A stretch of 64,000 nt of DNA. Origin: Phycisphaeraceae bacterium. Its GTDB lineage: Bacteria; Planctomycetota; Phycisphaerae; Phycisphaerales; Phycisphaeraceae. Positions 48,293 to 56,126 of the stretch are shown here, one piece after another (the stretch's first letter is position 1; the number at the start of each line of letters is the position of its first letter). A program made the translations under genes and the position numbers. The notes under the pieces are model-generated. The model searched no databases, was not told the DNA's origin, and worked only from the letters and a program-made list of their open reading frames with translations. Location of the stretch: assembly GCA_020849625.1 (NCBI GenBank), contig JADLFV010000021.1, positions 1 through 64,000 of the forward strand, given 5' to 3'.

Positions 48293-50424
48293 TGTGTGAT
48301 CGAGATTGGCATCGCGGGGATGGCGGTGGTGATGACCACAGCCTGGTTGTTGGCTACGCCATACCTGACCGCAAAGGCCATGTCCAGCGCGTTGATGTTG
48401 ACGCCGCCGACTTGCGCGAAGATGCCGTTTACCGTGAGATTGCTCTGTTCGTCGGGATTGCCGACGAGCACGAAACTGGTGTATAGGTCTGGCGTAAAGT
48501 CATCGATCAGGTAAAGCGTGAGTTTGCCGGCGAGGTCGGCACCGCCGAAAAGAACGATGTGAGCGAACTCTGTATCAGGAATCTCGCCGCCGATGCCGAT
48601 CTTCAGTTCCGCGCCGGATTCGACGGTCAGATCGCCGACCCACACTTCGCCGTGGTCCATCTGTAAGATGCCTTGCAGCGTGACATCCTGCGCGAGAATG
48701 AGTGCGGGCGCTACGGCATCAGTAACCGTGGCGGTGCCCCCGGCCTGGATGCGCAGCTCGGCGATCGGCAGAAGATTGACCGGCTCGCCGATCACACCGC
48801 CGGTCATGGTCAGCGACCTTCCGGGGGTGACATAGAACGCATCATCGTAGGTTTCGATGACGCCACCGTGAACCTCGTAGTCGGTGCCGGCCAGTGACAA
48901 CGGCGTACCGCGGTCATAAAAGAAAACGCCGTATTCATTGACGATGATGCGATCCACGTTGAGCGAGGTGGCGCTGCTGTGGTCATACCAGTCGAATACG
49001 CCGGGCAGAGGATCGGGCGGCCCGATGTAAGGTGGGGCCGCCTGAATCACCAAATTGTCGGCCGTCACATCCCCGTCGGTCAGCAACACGTAGCCGTTGG
49101 TGTCGATGGTGATATCTCCGTCAACGTTGACCTCCGCGCCATACGCCAGGTCGAGTATTTTCTGTCCCGGTCCGGTGCCCACGAACAGGCCAGCGATATT
49201 GGTGACCGTTGACGGTCCGTTGATCGAGCCGGGGCCGGCGATGGTGAGTGTTGAATCTGACCACGAGTCAAGATATGGCATTTCGTCACTTTGAGGAGAG
49301 CCAGCCGCCCAGGTATCTCCGTCATCCCAGTCCATGCTTTGTGGCCCCGAACCTTGAGGTTGGCTTGTATGCGGTTTCTTGAGGATTTTCTCAATCCACG
49401 TATAGATCGGGTCATAGGTCACAAGCGTATCCACAGCGAACTCACCCCACGATCCTCTTATCAGAGTATTGACGTCGGTGTCAACGTATGGTGAAGGCTG
49501 ATCTTTGAATGTGTCCCCGTAGGAGTGTACCCCAACAATGCGTGCCACACCTTCCTCAACAATGAAAGTTGGGCCACCTGAGTCGCCATAGATTGTACTT
49601 ACTTCGTCCTCGTCATAGCCCCGATCCGATATTCCAAAATTGCGGCCGAAGAAATCGTTGGTATCAGTGTTGTTGTCGAAGTCAAATGCAATTTGTGTCC
49701 TCCAACTAGTTGAGTTAAACGGTGTGTTAAAATCATAGCGATTGTATCCCCAGCGCTTCGTGCCAAACGGGTAGTTTGCCTCGTCTCCCCCGGTAGCCCC
49801 CCATCCTCCCCATCCATAACCAACGACAACGACTTGGGGATGCCCAAGCCAGGTCTGCAAACCGCTGGGATCTCGAGGGCCCAATTTGTAAGTTGGTACG
49901 TCTTGAACATATCCCTGTTGCTCTGGCGTCAGCGCAATCAGCGCGACGTCGTATCCATCATAAATAGGATCGTATGTTCCTTGGTCGAGCTTCGTTTTGA
50001 TGGTGTAGTTGTAAACACTTACGAAACTCGTAGATGACACCACCGGTATTGTACCTTGAGGCAAGTACCACGTTATAGGCACATTTCCGATAGACACCAT
50101 ATCGTTGAACAAGTGAGCGGCAGTCAATACAAATTTGCTCCCATCGAGCCCCTCAATCAGTGTGGCCGAACCCTTTGTATACCAAATAGACGGAAGGACC
50201 TTGTCTAACGTAAAGATTGTAGCTACGCCATCGAGATTAAAGCCTGCCACAAGGCTGCCTGGAGTAACAATATGATTGTCGGGATCATCGGAAGTTACTA
50301 TCCCCCAGGCTGGGCCGGAAAACAAGCAGCACCAACACCATGAAAGTTCCTTTAATGATCCATGCGGTCTGGTATATGCCATAGCTGCGGACATGGTTAC
50401 TCTCTGATCGTGCGACTCGTGCAA
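48289..50424 (-). CDS. Trypsin-like (S1) serine protease, secreted, apparently frameshifted at both ends
   Basis: A 711-codon ORF. Residues ~40-355 form an S1 protease: His in KFVLTAAHLF, Asp in DGYDVALIALTPEQQ, Ser in STIYGDSGGPTFIVEE, with VVGYGWGGWG between. The triad is intact. Residues ~365-700 are repetitive beta strands (VNVDGDITIDTNGYVLLTDG, TLQGILQMDHGEVWVGDLTV) of a passenger-like beta-helix. The N-terminus in this frame is not a proper signal, but the +1 relative frame holds IIKGTFMVLVLLV, an excellent one, starting from ATG 50431 with AAGGGG upstream. The C-terminus ends abruptly before the dockerin/PEP-CTERM tail that continues in another frame. Local GC is lower than in neighbours. 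Confidence 0.85.
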   Translation of the reverse strand: MHESHDQRVTMSAAMAYTRPHGSLKELSWCWCCLFSGPAWGIVTSDDPDNHIVTPGSLVAGFNLDGVATIFTLDKVLPSIWYTKGSATLIEGLDGSKFVLTAAHLFNDMVSIGNVPITWYLPQGTIPVVSSTSFVSVYNYTIKTKLDQGTYDPIYDGYDVALIALTPEQQGYVQDVPTYKLGPRDPSGLQTWLGHPQVVVVGYGWGGWGATGGDEANYPFGTKRWGYNRYDFNTPFNSTSWRTQIAFDFDNNTDTNDFFGRNFGISDRGYDEDEVSTIYGDSGGPTFIVEEGVARIVGVHSYGDTFKDQPSPYVDTDVNTLIRGSWGEFAVDTLVTYDPIYTWIEKILKKPHTSQPQGSGPQSMDWDDGDTWAAGSPQSDEMPYLDSWSDSTLTIAGPGSINGPSTVTNIAGLFVGTGPGQKILDLAYGAEVNVDGDITIDTNGYVLLTDGDVTADNLVIQAAPPYIGPPDPLPGVFDWYDHSSATSLNVDRIIVNEYGVFFYDRGTPLSLAGTDYEVHGGVIETYDDAFYVTPGRSLTMTGGVIGEPVNLLPIAELRIQAGGTATVTDAVAPALILAQDVTLQGILQMDHGEVWVGDLTVESGAELKIGIGGEIPDTEFAHIVLFGGADLAGKLTLYLIDDFTPDLYTSFVLVGNPDEQSNLTVNGIFAQVGGVNINALDMAFAVRYGVANNQAVVITTAIPAMPISITQ
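50319..50322 (-). other. Inferred frameshift site in the protease signal peptide
   Basis: A run of four T (minus strand). Removing one T joins the hydrophobic signal MTFARV...MVLVLLV (ATG 50431) to the protease frame SGPAWGIVTSDD. Confidence 0.55.
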
Positions 50425-50459
50425 AGGTCATGGCTGTCCCCTTTCCTTGAAAAAGACGC

Positions 50460-51251
50460 TCATTCTGATGTTGCATTGAATTCGGGCCGTGAAACTACTG
50501 ATCCACATTCCGGGCAACGTGTTGATCGAACATTACCACGTAGGTCATACCCACATTTCCAACAATACCCATGCATCTGTTTCCGCTTGGTCTTGATAAT
50601 CAGATAAGATGACATACAAAACACCGCAAGAATGATGAGCGGCACTCGGATGTAATAAGGCCAGACCGTTTCCATCGTATGCTGGAAGCCTCCTTTGTTC
50701 AGCGGTTCCATTTGCCCTTGCCACACGAGGAACGCACGTATGATGGGGCGTGCCAATTCTTCCCAAAAGCCATAACGGTTCGCAGGTTCCAGGAAACGGA
50801 AATAACCAAACTTCAAGTAAAAGAGCCACACGGAAATGGCGCATCCGAATAAATAGCTGATCATCCCAGTGGTCAAGATGTAGCGTCGTGTCAAAGGTGA
50901 CCTGCGGCGGCGCGCCAGCAGGTAAAAGAGCAGAAGGCTGAATACGATCCCATCGCGCGTCAGCGGTGAAATCCAGAAATGGTATTTCGCTGACCAGTTA
51001 CGGAGATTCATCGGTGGAGTGGCTGGTCGCCAGGAGACCCTTTCACCGAATGGCCATCTCTGGGCCAGACCGTACGGATTGCCCCCTCGAGCCCTGTCTA
51101 TCCAGTAGGCAACCTCAGGGTAATAAGCCGCCGCAAGAAGAGCGATGACAAAAACTGCCAACGCCCAGCGGAACCAACGCGCCGAAGTTAGATAAGCGGC
51201 GAACGTTGTCCCTGTCGTGCGTATTGAGGTCCACAGTCTTGGGTGTTTCAT
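50460..51251 (-). CDS. Membrane protein with C-terminal CxxCGYDLRG zinc ribbon
   Basis: A 263-residue protein with about four membrane segments (ALAVFVIALLAAAYY; GIVFSLLLFYLLARR; TTGMISYLFGCAISVWLFYL; VPLIILAVFCMSSYLIIK) and a C-terminal zinc ribbon YCWKCGYDLRGNVRSTRCPECG. This tail recurs in many small Phycisphaerae membrane proteins; its role is unknown. ATG 51251 has GGGAGG five bases upstream. GC content is visibly lower than that of housekeeping neighbours. A second protein with the same tail lies at 57893-58459. It probably precedes the protease gene in one transcript: their ends overlap slightly if the protease starts at 50476. Confidence 0.75.
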   Translation of the reverse strand: MKHPRLWTSIRTTGTTFAAYLTSARWFRWALAVFVIALLAAAYYPEVAYWIDRARGGNPYGLAQRWPFGERVSWRPATPPMNLRNWSAKYHFWISPLTRDGIVFSLLLFYLLARRRRSPLTRRYILTTGMISYLFGCAISVWLFYLKFGYFRFLEPANRYGFWEELARPIIRAFLVWQGQMEPLNKGGFQHTMETVWPYYIRVPLIILAVFCMSSYLIIKTKRKQMHGYCWKCGYDLRGNVRSTRCPECGSVVSRPEFNATSE

Positions 51252-51608
51252 CACAGCCTCCCTTTTTGATAGGTGTCCTCGACATCATACGTCGGCGGAC
51301 CGCGCGCGGACGGGGGATCGAAGCCCGGATGTGCGGGAAAAGCGTTGAGGACGGTGATCCCCTCGTACCCGCCCCGAAGCGGCTGGTCTGGATTGGGAAA
51401 GCCCGGATGTCCCCGGCGAGAAGCCACGTTCGCTCACCCCTGAGTAGCTCTGAGCCTTGAGCTATGAGCCGTGAGCCTTGAGCCGTGATGGTCCCATTCT
51501 GTCGCGGTGGTTCGTGGCGGCGAATTGATATTGTCGTGGGGTGCTGTCGGATTTTACGCCGTCACCTGTTGTGGTGATGCGTCAGCCGGAGCAGATGCGG
51601 TGAATGGG
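51252..51608. other. Non-coding stretch with tandem-word repeat
   Basis: No convincing gene. Direct repeats of AAGCCCGGATGT (51328 and 51399) occur, followed by the GAGCCTTGAGC tandem element at 51448-51489 (half of the 10154/25741 class). Confidence 0.4.
51448..51489. repeat. Tandem-word half element, GAGCCTTGAGC
   Basis: TCTGAGCCTTGAGCTATGAG followed by CCGTGAGCCTTGAGCCGTGA; one arm only. Confidence 0.7.
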
Positions 51609-52184
51609 CTATCTGATGCGGCGGCGGGCCAGGAGGGCGGGAAGGAGAATGAGCATCGCTGCGCTCGGCTCGGGAACCAGCGTCGGAACCTGCACCAGGC
51701 AGAAGTTGGCGTTGTCAAGGAATGACACCGTGACTTTGAACAGGCCCGAGTCGCCCACGCCGATGGATGTGCCGGCGTAGTAATCGATGATGCCGACGTA
51801 CTCGCTGCCGCCGTAGGTCACGGGCGTCACCACACTCGACCAGTCGCCGGGCGCCAGTGTGCTGTCGATGCTGAACGGCAGATCGCGCGAGATGGTGATC
51901 TGATAGCCGTTCCATGCGGCGGCCGAGTCGTTGGTCACATCCTTCCAGAAGCTGGTGATCGGATCGCCCGGGGTGTCGAGCGTCAGGTCCACGAACATGG
52001 CCCCCGGCCCCCAGTGCAGCGTTTCATCGATCGTCACCACGCTGTCGGCGGCATTCCAGTTCCAGGCGTTGACATTGACCGATCCGTCATCGCCGTCGTA
52101 GCAATCCACCGCAATGATCTCCGCTTGTGTCGCCCCCGCGATGGAAAGCAACAGCGCCGCAGCACCAATCGTCAGCTTGTACAT
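51609..52184 (-). CDS. PEP-CTERM surface protein
   Basis: A 191-residue exported protein with signal peptide MYKLTIGAAALLLSIAGATQ and mature start AEIIAVDCYDGDDGSVNVN. The body is beta-rich with a carbohydrate/metal-binding-like look (WGPGAMFVDLTLDTPGDPIT, YEVGIIDYYAG-type strand). It ends LVPEPSAAMLILLPALLARRRIR: V-P-E-P, hydrophobic helix and basic cluster, the exosortase signal. ATG 52184 has GAGGAG eight bases before it; the track start is 195 bases upstream and unsupported. Confidence 0.88.
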   Translation of the reverse strand: MYKLTIGAAALLLSIAGATQAEIIAVDCYDGDDGSVNVNAWNWNAADSVVTIDETLHWGPGAMFVDLTLDTPGDPITSFWKDVTNDSAAAWNGYQITISRDLPFSIDSTLAPGDWSSVVTPVTYGGSEYVGIIDYYAGTSIGVGDSGLFKVTVSFLDNANFCLVQVPTLVPEPSAAMLILLPALLARRRIR

Positions 52185-52423
52185 GACTTGTCTCCTCATC
52201 TTGATATGGGCCGCCCTCGGACCCCAGCGCGACCACTTTCCCTTCCCAGCAATCCCAGAAACTCCCAGAAGCACGACAATAACCAGCACGTTGATTCTAT
52301 GACGATGGGTGCATCGCCACAATGGATATCTGACGAAATCCGCACATATGGGACACAATAAGTCCCAGCAGACATTCACACTGTCAGATGCAAAGGGGAC
52401 AGCGGTTTGATGTGCGCGTTATC
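52185..52423. other. Non-coding gap between the PEP-CTERM gene and purN
   Basis: No gene. Contains CCCAGAAACTCCCAGAAGC direct repeats and a small hairpin TGGGAC-ACAATAA-GTCCCA (~52347-52365). Confidence 0.4.
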
Positions 52424-53059
52424 TCAGCGGATGCGTGCCACGCGGCCGACAATCTCAACGCGCTGCTCAGCGATCAACTGGATCGCTTCGGGATATGCCT
52501 GGCACTCCTGCTCGAACACGCGGGCTGCCAGCGTGTCGGGGGTGTCGTCGTCGCGCACGGGACAGCAGCGCTGCACCAGGATGGGGCCGGTGTCGTAGGT
52601 CTGATCGGCAAAGTGCACGGTGCAGCCGCTGACCTTGCAGCCGTGAGCGATCACCGCTTCATGTACGTTGTGACCGTACATGCCTTGTCCGCCGAAGGCC
52701 GGCAACAGGGCGGGGTGAATGTTGAGCACGCGCCGGGCGTAGTCGTCGGGAATCTCCAGCAGACAAAGAAATCCCGCCAGGGCGACCAGTTCCGCTCCGC
52801 TGCTGCGGATGGCGTTGAACACCGTCTGCGAGAACGACGTTACATCGTTGAAGGTCTTGCGATGGATCACCTGCGTCGGAGGAAGTCGATCGCCGAGCTT
52901 GTCGCGCACCTTGCGTTCGGCGGCCGGGTTGGAGCAGATGACCAGCTCGATGCGGGCGCTCAGTCGGCCGGCGTCGATCTTGTCGAGCAGGTTGAGCAAC
53001 GTGGTCCCGCCGCCACTGATCAGCACCGCCAGTCGGATCGCTTGTCGTGTTGCCGCCAT
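52424..53059 (-). CDS. purN: Phosphoribosylglycinamide formyltransferase
   Basis: A 211-residue GART, which formylates GAR with 10-formyl-THF in purine synthesis. N-terminal RLAVLISGGGTTLLNLLDKI is the P-loop-like start; the catalytic N-x-H-P-A-L block is VLNIHPALLPAFGGQGMYGHNVHEAVIAHG, followed by SGCTVHFADQTYDTGPILVQ with the catalytic Asp in the DTGPI segment. The start is ATG 53059; the long track ORF continuing to 53791 is antisense to gluQ. A TATCGT -10 lies eight bases upstream and overlaps the -10 of the divergent gluQ. Confidence 0.96.
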   Translation of the reverse strand: MAATRQAIRLAVLISGGGTTLLNLLDKIDAGRLSARIELVICSNPAAERKVRDKLGDRLPPTQVIHRKTFNDVTSFSQTVFNAIRSSGAELVALAGFLCLLEIPDDYARRVLNIHPALLPAFGGQGMYGHNVHEAVIAHGCKVSGCTVHFADQTYDTGPILVQRCCPVRDDDTPDTLAARVFEQECQAYPEAIQLIAEQRVEIVGRVARIR

Positions 53060-53066
53060 GACGCGG

Positions 53067-53072
53067 TACGAT
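53067..53072 (+). promoter_or_regulatory. -10 box of gluQ (leaderless)
   Basis: TACGAT, eight bases before the gluQ ATG (53081); no ribosome binding site. Confidence 0.4.
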
Positions 53073-53073
53073 A
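53068..53073 (-). promoter_or_regulatory. -10 box of purN (leaderless), overlapping that of gluQ
   Basis: TATCGT on the minus strand, eight bases before the purN ATG (53059). The two boxes share five bases, so the polymerases would compete. Confidence 0.4.
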
Positions 53074-53080
53074 ACGCGCC

Positions 53081-54094
53081 ATGAGCGCTGCGGACAATCC
53101 AACCTCTCACAGCACGGGCACGCCGCGCACCCGCCTGGCGCCTTCGCCCACCGGAGCCCTGCACCTGGGCAATGCCCGCAGCTTCATCATCAACTGGGCC
53201 CTGGCCCACCGCCATGGCTGGAGCATCCTGCTGCGCATCGAAGACCTCGACGGCCCGCGCCTCAAGCCAGGCACCGACCTTCAAGCCATCGACCTGCTCC
53301 ACTGGCTGGGCATCGACTGGGACGAAGGTCCGCTCTACCAGACGCATGATCTGTCGCCCTACGCTGCCGCATTGGAAAAGCTCGGCCGCGCCGGCCTGAC
53401 CTATGCTTGCACCTGCACCCGCAGCGACATCGAGCAGGCGGCCAGCGCTCCGCACGGCGACGAACACGAACTGCGCTACCCGGGGACGTGTCGGGTATCG
53501 GGTGTCGGGTATCGGGTATCGGGAAGATCCATCCGACCCGAAACCCGATACCCGAAACCCGCTACCCGATCCGCCTGCATTCGCGTCATCGCGCCCGATG
53601 AAGCGATTGATTTCACCGACACGCTGCACGGCCCACAACAGATCAACGTGCAGCAACAGGTCGGCGATTTCATCGTGGCGACCAAGGCTGGTCTTCCCGC
53701 TTACCAACTGGCCGTGGTGGTGGACGATGCGCGGCAGGGCATCAGCGAAGTCGTGCGCGGCGATGATCTGCTTTCCTCCACCGCACGCCAAGTGCTACTC
53801 TATCGTTATCTCGATCTGCAACCGCGGCCGCGCTACACGCACCTGCCGCTGGTCCTGGGCAGCGACGGCAAAAGACTGGCAAAACGGCACGGCGACACGC
53901 GGCTGCTGACCTATCGCCAGCGCGGCGCGCCTGCGGAGCGCGTCATCGGCCTGCTCGCTTACTGGTCCGGCATCACCAGCCATCGTCAGCCGATGGACGC
54001 CGGCGAGTTCGCGGCTGGATTTGACCTCAAGCGTCTGCCGCGGGAACCTGTCACTTTCACCAGGGAAGACGACGCATGGCTGCTCAACGCTTGA
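53081..54094 (+). CDS. gluQ: Glutamyl-Q tRNA(Asp) synthetase with in-frame repeat insertion
   Basis: A 337-residue GluQ, which charges queuosine of tRNA(Asp) with glutamate. The class-I signature is RLAPSPTGALHLGNARSFI and the KMSKS-like loop GSDGKRLAKRHGD. The zinc site is CTCTRSD...YPGTC. Directly after that Cys, about 29 residues (RVSGVGYRVSG ... RYPKPATRS) are encoded by the GATACCC palindrome and have no place in the family; the sequence then resumes CIRVIAPDEAIDFTD. The C-terminal anticodon domain is missing, as expected. The insertion length is a multiple of three, so the enzyme may still work. ATG 53081 is eight bases after TACGAT. Confidence 0.92.
   Translation: MSAADNPTSHSTGTPRTRLAPSPTGALHLGNARSFIINWALAHRHGWSILLRIEDLDGPRLKPGTDLQAIDLLHWLGIDWDEGPLYQTHDLSPYAAALEKLGRAGLTYACTCTRSDIEQAASAPHGDEHELRYPGTCRVSGVGYRVSGRSIRPETRYPKPATRSACIRVIAPDEAIDFTDTLHGPQQINVQQQVGDFIVATKAGLPAYQLAVVVDDARQGISEVVRGDDLLSSTARQVLLYRYLDLQPRPRYTHLPLVLGSDGKRLAKRHGDTRLLTYRQRGAPAERVIGLLAYWSGITSHRQPMDAGEFAAGFDLKRLPREPVTFTREDDAWLLNA
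53489..53571. repeat. Palindromic tandem-word element inside gluQ, word GATACCCG
   Basis: Left arm iterates TCGGGTATCGGGTGTCGGGT (then ATCGGGTATCGGG); right arm iterates CCCGAAACCCGATACCCG and CCCGCTACCCGAT. About 83 bases, within the coding frame. Same word as the half element at 19150-19183. Confidence 0.9.
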
Positions 54095-54552
54095 TGTTCC
54101 TTCTGTTGGCCATTCTACTGGCCGGTTGCACCAGCAACGGCTCGACCGCGACGCCCACCGCGCAGACGCTGACCATCAGCGGCCGCACCTTCACCTTGGA
54201 CCTGGCGCTGGATCCCGAAAGTCGCTTCAAAGGTTTGGGCGGCCGCAAGTCCATTCCCGATGACGGCGGCATGCTGTTCGTGTTCGAGCATGCGCAACCG
54301 CTGGCGTTCGTGATGCGTGATTGCCCGGTGCCGATTGATCTGATTTTTCTCGGACCCGACGGCCGGGTCGTCGCCATGCACGCCATGCAGCCGGAGCCGG
54401 GCGTCGAAGAGGTGGACCTCAAACGCTACGCAAGCCGCTGGAATGCCCAGTTCGCCATCGAGTTGAAGGGCGGCACGCTGGAGCAGTTGAACCTGTCGGT
54501 CGATGATCCGATCGATCTGCCGGTGGATGAGCTTAAGGCGTTGGCCCGGTAA
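54076..54552 (+). CDS. DUF192 lipoprotein
   Basis: A 158-residue lipoprotein. Signal and lipobox: MFLLLAILLAGC, lipidated Cys18. The DUF192 core is complete: GRTFTLDLALDPESRFKGLGGR (R-x-x-G-L/M-x-x-R), GGMLFVFEHAQPLAFVMRDCPVPIDLIFLGPDGRVV (M-L-F-x-F...F-x-M-x-x-x-x-x-P-I-D), AIELKGGTLEQLNLSVDD. DUF192 proteins are periplasmic; function unknown. It overlaps gluQ by 19 bases, so it is cotranscribed. Confidence 0.88.
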   Translation: MAAQRLMFLLLAILLAGCTSNGSTATPTAQTLTISGRTFTLDLALDPESRFKGLGGRKSIPDDGGMLFVFEHAQPLAFVMRDCPVPIDLIFLGPDGRVVAMHAMQPEPGVEEVDLKRYASRWNAQFAIELKGGTLEQLNLSVDDPIDLPVDELKALAR

Positions 54553-54595
54553 GTCGATGAGAACGTAGGGTGCGCCCCCTCTGCCGCAGTCCGAG

Positions 54596-54614
54596 CCGGA
54601 CACTGCGTGTCCGG
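54596..54614. repeat. Perfect hairpin CCGGACAC-TGC-GTGTCCGG
   Basis: Eight perfect pairs with a TGC loop, between the DUF192 and phosphatase genes. Same design and flanks (GAG...) as the hairpin inside the SPASM gene at 9696-9714. Confidence 0.75.
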
Positions 54615-54639
54615 TCTCAAGTGCCGCCGACGAGCCGCC

Positions 54640-55881
54640 ATGCTTCAGCCATCGATTCTGCTGTTGATCGCCAGCGACCGTGACGTCACGGATGTGTGCC
54701 GTCAGGCCCAGGCGATGCTGCAACATTGGCCGGGCCAGGGACCATTGCGGGGGCCGACGCTGCGCCATGCTGATGCCTGGCAGGCGATGAACGATCCGAA
54801 ACTTCTCAAGGGCGTCGGCGTCGCGTGGCTGTGGCTGGAGAGCGATCCCGACGGCCGCAGCTTCGAGTTGATCGATCACTTGCAGACCCGGCCATTGCCG
54901 GTGATGCTGACCAACCCCGCGCTCGATCTGCAACCCGGTGAGCCGGTGCAGGACGGCGTGATCGCCTGCCCGCCCGCCACGGAGCCCGCGCTTGCCTGCG
55001 CCCTGCTGGCTGCGCTGCACAGCCAGGCCAATACCTTCACCGCCATGCGCACCGAGCTGGAGCTGTTGCGACTGCACCAGGAGGGCGTGATCGATCAGAT
55101 GCAGAAGGTGGACGAGGAGCTGCGCCTGGCTGCGCAATTGCAGCGCGAGTTTCTGCCCACCGATCTGCCGCGACTGGGAAGCATCGCCTTTCACGTGCTG
55201 TGGCGACCGGCCGGTTACGTCAGCGGCGACATCTATGACGTGCAGCGCCTCGATGAAAATCACGTGGGCATGTTCATCGCCGACGCGGTGGGGCACGGCG
55301 TGCCCGCGGCCCTGATGACCGTGTACATCAAGCGATCCCTGGCCACCAAGGAGATCGACCCCGGGCATCCCAACAGCTACCGCATCGTGCCGCCGGGCGA
55401 GACGCTGTTTCGACTCAACCATGACCTGGTCCGCCAGCATGCCGACAAGGTGCGCTTCGCTACTGCTGCCTATGCGGTGATCGACACCCGCGCCCTGACC
55501 GTGCAGATCGCCCGGGCCGGCCATCCCTTCCCCATGCTGCTGCGCCACAACGGGAGCACCGAACTGCTCGAGCCCGACGGCGGCGTGCTGGGCGTGTTCG
55601 CTGACCAGAGCTTCGAGCAGCTCGACATGCAACTGCACCCGGGCGATCGCCTGCTGCTCTACAGCGACGGCTTCGAAATGGCCTTCCCCGATGCGAACCC
55701 CAACGACGCGACCGGCCGCAAACGCCTGGCCAACCAGCAGTACGCCCACGAATTCGAAAAGCTGCGTGATGAAGCCATGGAACTGAGCCTGCTGCGCCTC
55801 AGCAGCCGCCTCGACAACCAGGCCGGCTCACTGAACCAGCGCGATGATCTGACCATCCTCGCCGCTGTCGCCCAACAATGA
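54640..55881 (+). CDS. PP2C-family protein phosphatase (RsbU/SpoIIE-like)
   Basis: A 413-residue protein. The N-terminal ~120 residues resemble a degenerate receiver (SILLLIASDRDVTDVCRQAQ); it lacks the phosphorylatable Asp. A coiled-coil linker follows (LELLRLHQEGVIDQMQKVDE ending in LQREFLP). The PPM domain has YVSGDIYDVQRLDENHVGMF, IADAVGHGVPAALMTVYIKR, AGHPFPMLLRHNG and LLYSDGFEMAFPD, the metal-binding Asp set of SpoIIE phosphatases. Such enzymes dephosphorylate an anti-anti-sigma factor in partner-switching pathways; no such partner lies here. The start is ATG 54640; the track GTG lies in the hairpin repeat. Confidence 0.88.
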   Translation: MLQPSILLLIASDRDVTDVCRQAQAMLQHWPGQGPLRGPTLRHADAWQAMNDPKLLKGVGVAWLWLESDPDGRSFELIDHLQTRPLPVMLTNPALDLQPGEPVQDGVIACPPATEPALACALLAALHSQANTFTAMRTELELLRLHQEGVIDQMQKVDEELRLAAQLQREFLPTDLPRLGSIAFHVLWRPAGYVSGDIYDVQRLDENHVGMFIADAVGHGVPAALMTVYIKRSLATKEIDPGHPNSYRIVPPGETLFRLNHDLVRQHADKVRFATAAYAVIDTRALTVQIARAGHPFPMLLRHNGSTELLEPDGGVLGVFADQSFEQLDMQLHPGDRLLLYSDGFEMAFPDANPNDATGRKRLANQQYAHEFEKLRDEAMELSLLRLSSRLDNQAGSLNQRDDLTILAAVAQQ

Positions 55882-55944
55882 CCGGGCAAACCAGCCGCTG
55901 CAAGCCCCCGCCACGTCACCGCCTTCTACCGTGCCGGACAAGCA

Positions 55945-56118
55945 CATATTCAGCCACGGATGAACACGGATGAAAACCCAGCCTACCCGCCCATGACGGC
56001 GACCAAATATAGGATCATTTTTACTTAAATAAGATCATTTTAACTTAAATATGATCTTGCCCGCGTGTCGATAAGCAGCGTATTTTGGCGTTTATCCATT
56101 TCTATTCGTGTTCAGTCG
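55945..56118. repeat. ~170-base mobile-type palindrome, copy A, with AT-rich core
   Basis: Outer words CAGCCACGGATGAACACGGATG and GTTCAGTCGTGGCTGAA pair; the AT-rich core (56011-56059) has two 20-base units ATCATTTTTACTTAAATAAG / ATCATTTTAACTTAAATATG. An inverted, diverged copy lies at 60712-60906. Confidence 0.85.
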
Positions 56119-56126
56119 TGGCTGAA

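Noticed and set aside
48310-48325. Programmed ribosomal frameshift joining the protease and its tail
   Set aside because: No slippery heptamer with a downstream stem was evident, and a second frameshift exists near the signal peptide; error or mutation is simpler.
53060-53791. N-terminal extension of the purN track ORF
   Set aside because: Antisense to gluQ; PurN family starts at ATG 53059 with its own -10 box.
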